The notes under the pieces: generated by a model
The model's input: the letters and a program-made list of their open reading frames with translations, nothing else
Told to the model about the DNA's origin: nothing
Databases searched by the model: none
Shown here: positions 1 through 4,363 of the stretch, piece by piece
How the letters are laid out: every line of letters begins with the position of its first letter
Position numbering within the stretch: position 1 is the stretch's first letter
NCBI GenBank assembly: GCA_021805585.1
Contig: JAJZEY010000088.1
Coordinates: 1 to 5,101, forward strand
DNA from: Planctomycetota bacterium
GTDB lineage: Bacteria; Planctomycetota; Phycisphaerae; WQYP01
Reading direction: 5' to 3'
Length of the DNA: 5,101 nt
Made by a program: the position numbers and the translations under genes

Positions 1-363
1 CCCTATTTGCGGGAGGGTCAGGACTGGTCGAAAATATTGCCCGGCTATCGGGATGTCATCTTAAAAAAACTCGAATCGTGCGCCGGAATGCCCGATATCC
101 GTGGCCGCATTGTCTGTGAATCCGCGCTCACGCCGGAAGATATTCGTGACCGATACCATGTCTGGCAGGGAGCGATTTATGGCCTGGCCAGCCATGGACG
201 ATTCACCGGCGCATTTAAGCCGGCCAACCGCCACCCGGATATTCGCGGACTTTATATGGCCGGTGGATCCGTGCATCCGGGGCCGGGCATGCCGATGGCG
301 CTGATGTCCGGCTGGATCGCGGCCGACGCGCTGGCCCGGGATGTGGAACATGTGGAAATATAA
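1..363 (+). CDS. C-terminal part of a CrtI-type carotenoid desaturase / FAD-dependent oxidoreductase (5' end outside window)
   Basis: The reading frame is open from base 1 and ends at TAA 361-363, giving the last 120 residues of a longer protein; its start lies off the left edge. The visible part ends in the typical C-terminal block of phytoene/diapophytoene desaturases and related amine-oxidase-fold flavoenzymes: a GAIYGL stretch (about residues 57-62), then LYMAGGSVHPGPGMP (about 84-98) and SGWIAADAL. In this family the glycine-rich LY-x-aG-x-x-hPG-x-G-x-P segment closes the FAD site near the C-terminus. Members desaturate, isomerise or oxidise C30/C40 carotenoid precursors at the membrane. 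Which reaction applies (CrtI, CrtN, CrtD or CrtP type) cannot be told from this fragment, so no symbol is given. The neighbouring isomerase-like gene is convergent and is not obviously a carotenoid gene. The family call is firm; the substrate is unknown. Confidence 0.85.
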   Translation, partial: PYLREGQDWSKILPGYRDVILKKLESCAGMPDIRGRIVCESALTPEDIRDRYHVWQGAIYGLASHGRFTGAFKPANRHPDIRGLYMAGGSVHPGPGMPMALMSGWIAADALARDVEHVEI

Positions 364-554
364 ATAGTAGTGAATGTTTAGAAATATATAATCACAAAAT
401 CATGAGCCGTGTCGGACGCAATCGAATGAACGCTTGCCGGCGGGCACTGGCCCGCGGCGCGGATCGCTCATAGCCCCATTATTTTTCCCCTGGCGTGGAA
501 CTGGTGTGTTGGCGTGTCATCCGCGGCGAAGCTCCGGTTCTCCGCGTAACGACT
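364..554. other. Intergenic spacer between convergent genes
   Basis: This spacer of about 190 bases separates the 3' ends of the desaturase-like gene and the isomerase-like gene. I see no credible small gene in it. It holds one clear GC-rich inverted repeat (436-458, listed separately) and a weaker one with arms at 522-526 and 542-546 (CGCGG / CCGCG) around a long loop. A T-rich run lies at about 479-487, too far from either hairpin to form a textbook terminator. Confidence 0.6.
436..458. terminator. GC-rich hairpin between convergent genes, possible bidirectional transcription stop
   Basis: The arms GCCGGCGGGC (436-445) and GCCCGCGGC (450-458) pair over nine base pairs with one bulged G and an ACTG loop. 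The position between two converging 3' ends fits a terminator. Neither side carries an immediate U-tract, so this is a strong hairpin of uncertain function rather than a proven intrinsic terminator. Confidence 0.35.
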
Positions 555-1379
555 TTATTCCATGAATCGCTGTAGAAAATCGAACGCTTCCTGGGCCGCC
601 ACCTGCGGAGTCGTTTCATAAGGGTAAAGTTCCACGGTAACCCAGTTTTGCCAGTTAATCGCTTTTAACGCCGCGAAAATGTCCGGGAAATTCATCGCGC
701 CCCGGCCGGGAATAAGATGCTGATGCACCCGATTGGCCGCAATGTCCTCCAGATGAACATGCCCGATCCACTCGGCGTGTTGGCGCACCACGCGGGCCGG
801 GTCTTCGCCCACACAGTAAAAATGGCCAAGATCGCAGTTCATTTTAAGATTCGGATGGTTCACCCGCTTAAGAAACTCTGCGCATTCATCGCTGGTTTGA
901 ATAAGAAGTCCGGGTTCAGGTTCCACCATCAGCAGAATGTCGGCCTGCTTGGCCATATCCAGCACGCGTTCCAGACCCTGTTGATACAAATTCAGGGCGG
1001 CCTGCCGGTCGTCCATTAATAGCGGTCCGCCGGGCTGAAGGGAAATCGTTTTGGCACCCAGGTCTTTGGCCAGGGCAATCGCATTGGCGGTATGTTCAAT
1101 GCGCTGGCTTCTAAGCGCCGGGTCGGATTCAATCCAGGTGGGATGATACGTATCGCCAATGGCGAAAAGCGTAAACGCATTCAGGTTGGAAACGTCCATG
1201 CGATAGGACGCGATTTTGGCTTTTAAATCGGCTACGCGGGCGGCGGGCATGTGCGGCGGATACGCGTGGGGTACATCCACCATAATTTCAATGCCGGAAT
1301 AGCCGACATGGGCAATGATGTCCAGCGCTTCCTCCAGCGATGTTTTCTTGAAAGCATTGGAGGAAAACGCCAGTTTCAT
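555..1379 (-). CDS. Sugar phosphate isomerase/epimerase-like TIM-barrel protein (xylose isomerase-like / AP endonuclease 2 fold)
   Basis: The product is 274 residues, the usual length for single-domain members of this family (D-tagatose 3-epimerase, hydroxypyruvate isomerase, IolE/IolI-type enzymes). It opens with a first beta strand (MKLAFSSNAF) and a GYSGIEI motif (residues 26-32). Likely metal ligands are spaced as in the D-tagatose 3-epimerase group: E153 in VEPEPG, D183 in CDLGH, H209 in GHVHLED and E250 in VTVELYPYE, with H186 and H207 as further site residues. These would hold one divalent metal and support keto-aldo isomerisation or epimerisation in the cytoplasm. The substrate cannot be read from the sequence. 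The ATG start has a modest purine-rich GGAAG four bases upstream. It lies 156 bases beyond rplK on the same strand, where rplA is expected, and may be transcribed with rplK or alone. Fold call firm; reaction unknown. Confidence 0.85.
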   Translation of the reverse strand: MKLAFSSNAFKKTSLEEALDIIAHVGYSGIEIMVDVPHAYPPHMPAARVADLKAKIASYRMDVSNLNAFTLFAIGDTYHPTWIESDPALRSQRIEHTANAIALAKDLGAKTISLQPGGPLLMDDRQAALNLYQQGLERVLDMAKQADILLMVEPEPGLLIQTSDECAEFLKRVNHPNLKMNCDLGHFYCVGEDPARVVRQHAEWIGHVHLEDIAANRVHQHLIPGRGAMNFPDIFAALKAINWQNWVTVELYPYETTPQVAAQEAFDFLQRFME

Positions 1380-1535
1380 TGCACTTCCGGTTATTCATCC
1401 GCCCAACGGAATTCGCCGCAGCCCAGCCGCGCAAAAGCGCATAGCAAGGGCATAACCCGATCCATGCCATTCTCGGCTGCCCGGCGTGATGGCCAAAACA
1501 AATTAATCCGCATGTCCGCGGCTGGGGCCGGGCCA
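1380..1535. other. Spacer between rplK and the isomerase-like gene
   Basis: No gene is visible in these 156 bases. A perfect 12-base inverted repeat, GCGC-AAAA-GCGC (1429-1440), lies about 50 bases before the isomerase start. Just after the rplK stop, the minus strand has a short CCGC/GCGG stem followed by ATTAATTTGTTTT, which could be a weak terminator. I see no convincing sigma-70 promoter. Confidence 0.5.
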
Positions 1536-1967
1536 TCAGCCGGCGATTTCCACACCCATTGAGCGCGCGGTTCCCGCCAGAATTTTTTCAGCCGCTTCAA
1601 CGTTTGGCGCATTAAGATCCGGGAGCTTTTCCTGGGCAAGTTTGCGAAGCTGGGCTTTGGTGATTTTGCCGATCTTTGTTTTATTCGGTTCGCCACTGCC
1701 TTTTTCCGCACCCAGAATGTCCTTAAGCATCACCGATGCCGGCGGCGTTTTGACGACAAAATCAAATGAACGATCCGTATAAACCGTTACTTCAACACCC
1801 ACAACCTTGCCCTTCAGGGCCGCGGTTGCGGCATTAAAGCGCTGAATAAACTGGCCGGGGTTCACACCGTTGGCACCCAGGACCGGGCCAATCGGGGGGG
1901 CCGGTGTCGCGGTGCCGCCGGGGGCCTGCATTTTAAATTTCTTGGATATTTCTTTAACTTTGGCCAT
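1536..1967 (-). CDS. rplK: 50S ribosomal protein L11
   Basis: The product is 143 residues, normal for bacterial L11 (about 141-145). The N-terminal domain carries the proline-rich thiostrepton-region loop TPAPPIGPVLGANGVNPGQF (residues 21-40). The C-terminal 23S-rRNA-binding domain follows, with KTPPASVMLKDILGAEKGSG (73-92) and KIGKITKAQLRKLAQEKLP (98-116), ending near ARSMGVEI. L11 binds the GTPase-centre helices of 23S rRNA at the base of the L7/L12 stalk, and takes part in factor binding and in stringent-response sensing by RelA. The frame stays open for 15 codons upstream, but the ATG at 1967 is chosen because GAGGA lies 7 bases before it and the protein begins MAKVKEISKKF, as L11 does. 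The upstream extension would run into the leader hairpin. The gene is preceded by a long structured leader. It is not followed by rplA, its usual partner. Confidence 0.97.
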   Translation of the reverse strand: MAKVKEISKKFKMQAPGGTATPAPPIGPVLGANGVNPGQFIQRFNAATAALKGKVVGVEVTVYTDRSFDFVVKTPPASVMLKDILGAEKGSGEPNKTKIGKITKAQLRKLAQEKLPDLNAPNVEAAEKILAGTARSMGVEIAG

Positions 1968-1996
1968 GGATAAATCCTCGTTCTTCCCGCTTGGGC

Positions 1997-2023
1997 AAAA
2001 AAGGCGGTCCACACAGGCGGACC
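1997..2023 (-). terminator. Terminator-like hairpin with six U just upstream of rplK
   Basis: Read on the minus strand, GGTCCGC (2023-2017) pairs with GTGGACC (2012-2006) over seven base pairs including one G-U, closed by the tetraloop CTGU. After a three-base GCC gap come six U (2002-1997). It lies 30 bases before the rplK start, between the membrane-protein gene and rplK. It could end transcripts coming from nusG, or act as a conditional attenuator of rplK. The short stem and three-base gap make it weaker than the tuf terminator. Confidence 0.5.
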
Positions 2024-2206
2024 CAACTGTAAAACTTCACGCAAGCATTCCGCTTGGCACCCGACGCCGGGCGACTGGGTTTCAGGCGGCACACACCGCA
2101 AAAACCCGAATTATTCAGTTATTCAGAAATTCCAGCCGTGGCGGGAATTTTCTGATTTTTTCAGACCGTATCGTCTGAAGCCGGTATTTCCCGCCCTGAT
2201 TCCGGA
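2024..2206 (-). promoter_or_regulatory. Structured rplK 5' leader with several successive hairpins
   Basis: In minus-strand RNA order the spacer can form four stems before the terminator-like hairpin. First is a nested stem: outer GGCGGGAA (2195-2188) with UUCCCGCC (2147-2140), inner UUCAGAC (2179-2173) with GUCUGAA (2166-2160). Second is another nested stem: outer GGGUUU (2107-2102) with AAACCC (2082-2077), inner GCGG (2099-2096) with CCGC (2089-2086). Third is CGCCCG/CGGGUG (2073-2058, loop GCGU, one G-U). Fourth is CAAGC/GCUUG (2056-2042, loop GGAAU). The pairings are seen in the sequence. That they form in RNA and regulate rplK, for instance as a ribosomal-protein leader, is inference. 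I cannot match it to a known leader class and see no clear promoter inside it. Confidence 0.4.
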
Positions 2207-2542
2207 TTATTCCTGTTCCGACGGACTGGCCAGGCCATCATGTTCATCGTGGCGAACCACACGCACATTCACCCGTCCATCGTTTTGCGATAGTGGCGTC
2301 GCGGCTTTGGGCGTCGCCAGGGTTCCAAAAACCTTTTTCACCAGCAGCCGGGCCAGCAGCAACACCACCCCGGCGGCCGCGATCACAAGGACGATGGTCA
2401 GGGCGAAAAACGCGACCACCGCAAAAGCCACCAGGATTGCGCCACCAGCCAGCATGGTCAGCAAGCCGGGCCGCGCTGTGGCGGGCATCCCACCCGAATT
2501 CGGTCCGGTGCCGCCGGAATAGTGAACAATGAATTTCCGCAT
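2207..2542 (-). CDS. Small membrane protein of unknown function between nusG and rplK
   Basis: I do not recognise this 111-residue product. It has a short N-terminal part rich in Gly, Pro and Ser (MRKFIVHYSGGTGPNSGG). A long hydrophobic stretch follows at about residues 27-68, enough for two closely spaced membrane segments or one long one, ending in RLLVKKVFG. The charged, polar tail includes VNVRVVRHDEHDG and the acidic end SEQE. The positive RLLVKK suggests that the tail faces the cytoplasm. The ATG at 2542 is chosen over upstream in-frame TTG codons because those overlap nusG; a weak AAGAG lies 7 bases before it. The start is 74 bases after the nusG stop and the strand is the same, so co-transcription with secE-nusG is likely. 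A link to translocation or elongation would be guesswork. Codon-consistent translation and the membrane pattern favour a real gene. Confidence 0.7.
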   Translation of the reverse strand: MRKFIVHYSGGTGPNSGGMPATARPGLLTMLAGGAILVAFAVVAFFALTIVLVIAAAGVVLLLARLLVKKVFGTLATPKAATPLSQNDGRVNVRVVRHDEHDGLASPSEQE

Positions 2543-2616
2543 GGCAAAACTCTTCACAATCCGGCATTCGCCGCCAACGGTTTGCGGCCGCAACCGGCGG
2601 CGGCGCAACGCGAAGG

Positions 2617-3219
2617 CTACTGTACCTTTTCCAACTGCCAATATTCGAGTTCCAGCGGCGTAGCGCGGCCGAAAATAGTCACAATAACGCGGACAACGCC
2701 TTTGTCCGGGAAAATTTCGTCCACGTTTCCTTCGAAGCTTTCGAACGGGCCTTCGCGAATCTTGACCGGGTCGCCCTTCTGGAATTCGACCTTCACCGCG
2801 GGTCCGGATTCCGGTTTTTCGGCTTCGGCAAGAATTTTTTCAATTTCCGGTCCGGTCATGGGTGACGGCTTGTTCTTCTGGCCGATGAATTCGCCCACAC
2901 CCTGTGTTTCCTTAAACAGATACCATGCCTTTTCCTGAATGGTACCATCCGAATTCAAGTCCATTTCCACAAACACATAGCCGGGGTAAAGCTTGTGCTC
3001 AGCGACTTTCTGCTGGCCGGACTTAACGCGTTTAACCCGTTCGCGCGGGACTAAAACCCGTCCGATGATATCGCCAAGGTTTTCAAGTTTAATTTTGCGT
3101 TCCAGCGCGTCCCGCACCTGGTCTTCCCGGTTGGAGGCCACCTTCAGCACAAACCACTGCCGCGCCGGGCCGCCGGTGGTGGTGGGAGAGGGGGTTGATG
3201 TTGTGGATGTATCTGTCAC
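2617..3219 (-). CDS. nusG: Transcription elongation/antitermination factor NusG
   Basis: The product is 200 residues from the GTG at 3219. Residues 21-130 are the NGN domain: it opens QWFVLKVASN, contains GRVLVPRERV (53-62), and has the HKLYPGYVFVEMDL core (75-88) that contacts the RNA polymerase clamp. Residues 145-200 are the KOW domain (FQKGDPVKIREGPFESFEGNV, then FGRATPLELEY). The KOW domain binds Rho or ribosomal S10, coupling transcription to termination or translation. Ahead of the NGN domain is a low-complexity Thr/Ser/Pro tail (TSTTSTPSPTTTGG), longer than in E. coli NusG. The start is set by GGAG six bases before the GTG; a TTG at 3261 in the same frame abuts the secE stop and has no such site. 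It lies 43 bases downstream of secE, the classic secE-nusG pair. Confidence 0.96.
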   Translation of the reverse strand: MTDTSTTSTPSPTTTGGPARQWFVLKVASNREDQVRDALERKIKLENLGDIIGRVLVPRERVKRVKSGQQKVAEHKLYPGYVFVEMDLNSDGTIQEKAWYLFKETQGVGEFIGQKNKPSPMTGPEIEKILAEAEKPESGPAVKVEFQKGDPVKIREGPFESFEGNVDEIFPDKGVVRVIVTIFGRATPLELEYWQLEKVQ

Positions 3220-3262
3220 CTGAAACTCCGATTCGCGGTCAGTTGCGACCAAGGCTGCCAAC

Positions 3263-3652
3263 TTATTGAATTACGTGCATCCATTTGAACAATTGTACAA
3301 AACCGCCATCGACCAGGAAAAGCATCAGTGCCATGCCCAGTGTCAGCATAATAACCAGTCGCGTGGACCGGAACACACCGGCCGGGGTGGGCCAGACAAC
3401 CTTGCGCATTTCACTTTCCGAAAGGATCATGAAATCCGCGAAGTTGGGCTTGTTGACCAGCCAGAAGCATAGCCACGCGCCCAGAACCACAATCACCAGC
3501 CCCACCACCAGGCGAACAGGTGCCGGAGCGGTCGGCATGAAGGTGTTCCATACCCAGTGAACGCCCAACAGCACCAGAATACCGATCCCGATGACCGTGC
3601 CCCAGCGGACATAGACACCTTGACCTTTTTTATAAATACTTAATACCGACAC
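3263..3652 (-). CDS. secE: Preprotein translocase subunit SecE
   Basis: The product is 129 residues. Two N-terminal membrane segments (about 18-38 and 46-66) precede the conserved SecE core: the amphipathic helix ADFMILSESEMRKVVWPTPA (72-91) with the hallmark E-x-RKVxWP, then the final membrane segment (about 97-117). SecE clamps SecY in the SecYEG channel of the cytoplasmic membrane. Having three membrane segments resembles E. coli; many bacteria have only the last. The frame is open upstream into the tRNA gene, so the true start lies lower. The GTG at 3652 is chosen because AGGA sits 7 bases before it and no ATG occurs before residue 39. An in-frame TTG two codons upstream is the alternative. 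nusG follows after 43 bases. The tRNA-Trp 3' end is 51 bases upstream. Confidence 0.95.
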   Translation of the reverse strand: MSVLSIYKKGQGVYVRWGTVIGIGILVLLGVHWVWNTFMPTAPAPVRLVVGLVIVVLGAWLCFWLVNKPNFADFMILSESEMRKVVWPTPAGVFRSTRLVIMLTLGMALMLFLVDGGFVQLFKWMHVIQ

Positions 3653-3679
3653 GGACAATTCCTGCAGGCCAACACATTC

Positions 3680-3696
3680 GCCGGAAACATTCCGGC
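3680..3696 (-). repeat. Hairpin between tRNA-Trp and secE
   Basis: GCCGGAA (3696-3690) and TTCCGGC (3686-3680) form a perfect seven-base-pair stem with a three-base loop, 7 bases past the tRNA 3' end and about 28 bases before the secE start. It has no U-tract, so a processing or pausing element is more plausible than a terminator. Function is inferred from position only. Confidence 0.45.
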
Positions 3697-3703
3697 CATT
3701 TAA

Positions 3704-3776
3704 CACGACAGGCAGGAGTCGAACCTGCAACCCCCGGTTTTGGAGACCGGTGCTCTGCCAATTGAGCTACTGTCGT
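3704..3776 (-). tRNA. tRNA-Trp, anticodon CCA
   Basis: The 73-base cloverleaf is complete on the minus strand. The acceptor stem is ACGACAG/CTGTCGT with discriminator G. The D arm is GCTC/GAGC, the anticodon stem CCGGT/ACCGG encloses the loop CTCCAAA with anticodon CCA, and the T arm is GCAGG/CCTGC with loop TTCGACT. The G discriminator is the usual bacterial tRNA-Trp identity base. The 3' CCA is not encoded: the next bases are TTA. CCA must therefore be added by a nucleotidyltransferase. A tRNA-Trp next to secE is a common bacterial arrangement. It lies between rpmG and secE, so it is probably cut out of a shared transcript. Confidence 0.97.
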
Positions 3777-3875
3777 ACATAACACAATCGGGGCATTACG
3801 GCGGGGACCGGCCAGCCGAACCGTCGCAAGCCGCCCGGCGGGCTTATCGCCCGAACGACGCGGCAAACAGCGGAG
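3777..3875 (-). other. Spacer between rpmG and tRNA-Trp with a GC-rich inverted repeat
   Basis: About 100 bases with no gene. An inverted repeat at 3828-3845 (AAGCC / GGCTT arms, with an alternative inner pairing GCCC/GGGC) starts about 30 bases downstream of the rpmG stop. It is not followed by U residues, so I do not call it a terminator. I see no clear separate promoter for the tRNA. Confidence 0.4.
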
Positions 3876-4034
3876 TTATTTGCCCTTTTTGATTTTATGC
3901 TCGGTGTGCTTTCGCACCCGCGGCGAGAACTTATGGAACACCATTTTTGTGTCCATCTCCTTGGGATTAATGCTGATACGATAGTTCAGGTCCTTGGTTT
4001 CATTGCACTGAAGCCATACCCATTCACGCGCCAT
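3876..4034 (-). CDS. rpmG: 50S ribosomal protein L33
   Basis: This 52-residue gene runs from the ATG at 4034 to TAA at 3876-3878. The product begins MAREWVWLQCNETKDLNYRI and ends with the L33 signature KFSPRVRKHTEHKIKK (residues 35-50). L33 is a small 50S protein near the E site and the tRNA acceptor end. Zinc-binding L33 forms have two CxxC pairs; here only C10 remains and the second pair is absent (KFSPR where a cysteine often stands), so this is the zinc-free type. GGAG lies nine bases before the ATG. It is the first gene after the promoter at 4130-4157 and leads into tRNA-Trp, secE and nusG. Confidence 0.95.
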   Translation of the reverse strand: MAREWVWLQCNETKDLNYRISINPKEMDTKMVFHKFSPRVRKHTEHKIKKGK

Positions 4035-4129
4035 GAGAAATTACTCCAACCGAGGCCAATTTCGGCCGGTAAACGCACCCGATAAACGTTATCATCGGGC
4101 CATTGCCGCGGCGAAAGGCCAAGCACATC
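4035..4129 (-). promoter_or_regulatory. rpmG 5' leader with two small hairpins
   Basis: The stretch from the expected transcription start (about 4123) to the rpmG ATG is close to 90 bases. On the minus strand it contains CCCGAT/ATCGGG (4099-4094 with 4083-4078, loop of ten) and a GGCC/GGCC stem around GAAATT (4067-4054). The second ends about five bases before the GGAG ribosome site and might affect access to it. Regulation is not demonstrated by the sequence. Confidence 0.35.
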
Positions 4130-4157
4130 ATTATACGAAATAGCCGGAGAAGTCCAA
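4130..4157 (-). promoter_or_regulatory. Sigma-70-type promoter for the rpmG-trnW-secE-nusG unit
   Basis: On the minus strand a perfect -10 box TATAAT (4135-4130) follows a -35-like TTGGAC (4157-4152, matching TTG of the consensus) after a 16-base spacer. Transcription should start near 4123. It sits between the tuf terminator and rpmG, exactly where a new unit would begin. The -10 match is excellent and the -35 only partial. Confidence 0.65.
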
Positions 4158-4200
4158 ACAGACCACCGCCGGTTTCGGGGATTTTTCCCGATTTTAAGGC

Positions 4201-4220
4201 GACCCAAAACAATTCGGGTC
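4201..4220 (-). repeat. Eight-base-pair inverted repeat between tuf terminator and promoter
   Basis: In minus-strand RNA, GACCCGAA pairs with UUUGGGUC over eight base pairs including one G-U, with a UUGU loop. The plus strand would have a C-A mismatch at that position, so the structure favours minus-strand RNA. It lies about 60 bases past the tuf terminator and might be a backup stop, but the bases after it (GCCTTAAAATC) are not a clean U-tract. Confidence 0.4.
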
Positions 4221-4278
4221 ACTTCAGTTGAGGAAAATACCATTTACGGTAAATTCCCCGGATATTTCCGTATCACTG

Positions 4279-4316
4279 AAAAGCCACGCGGGCGGGCTTT
4301 CACCCACCCGCGTGGC
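4279..4316 (-). terminator. Intrinsic terminator of tuf
   Basis: On the minus strand, GCCACGCGGGTGGG (4316-4303) pairs with CCCGCCCGCGTGGC (4296-4283) over 14 base pairs, one of them U-G, around a six-base loop. TTTT (4282-4279) follows at once. It lies 47 bases after the tuf stop. On the plus strand the same position is a C-A mismatch, which agrees with minus-strand use. Confidence 0.85.
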
Positions 4317-4363
4317 CGGGTTCATCCAAGTCGTTGTCATATTGTCAGCCGATCCGGTGCGGA

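Noticed and set aside
717..1019. 100-residue plus-strand reading frame inside the isomerase-like gene
   Set aside because: It is antisense to a well-supported TIM-barrel gene and has no motif of its own.
1497..1525. CCGC/GCGG stem plus ATTAATTTGTTTT just after rplK as a terminator
   Set aside because: The stem is only four base pairs and the tail is interrupted by A and G; mentioned in the spacer entry but too weak to list alone.
1391..1711. Minus-strand 106-residue frame spanning the rplK end and the spacer
   Set aside because: It overlaps the L11 coding region in another frame, is rich in Arg/Lys/Pro as out-of-frame translations often are, and has no convincing domain.
2113..2128. Tandem CTGAATAA repeat on the minus strand in the rplK leader, possible -10 region
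   Set aside because: Only two eight-base copies are present, and no -35 box at proper spacing accompanies them; not enough for a promoter or a repeat call.
4232..4257. Inverted repeat GGAA..TACC / GGTA..TTCC around a TTTACGGTAAA palindrome
   Set aside because: The stem is AT-rich with a two-base internal mismatch and lies between the tuf terminator and the promoter; probably chance, though an operator cannot be excluded.
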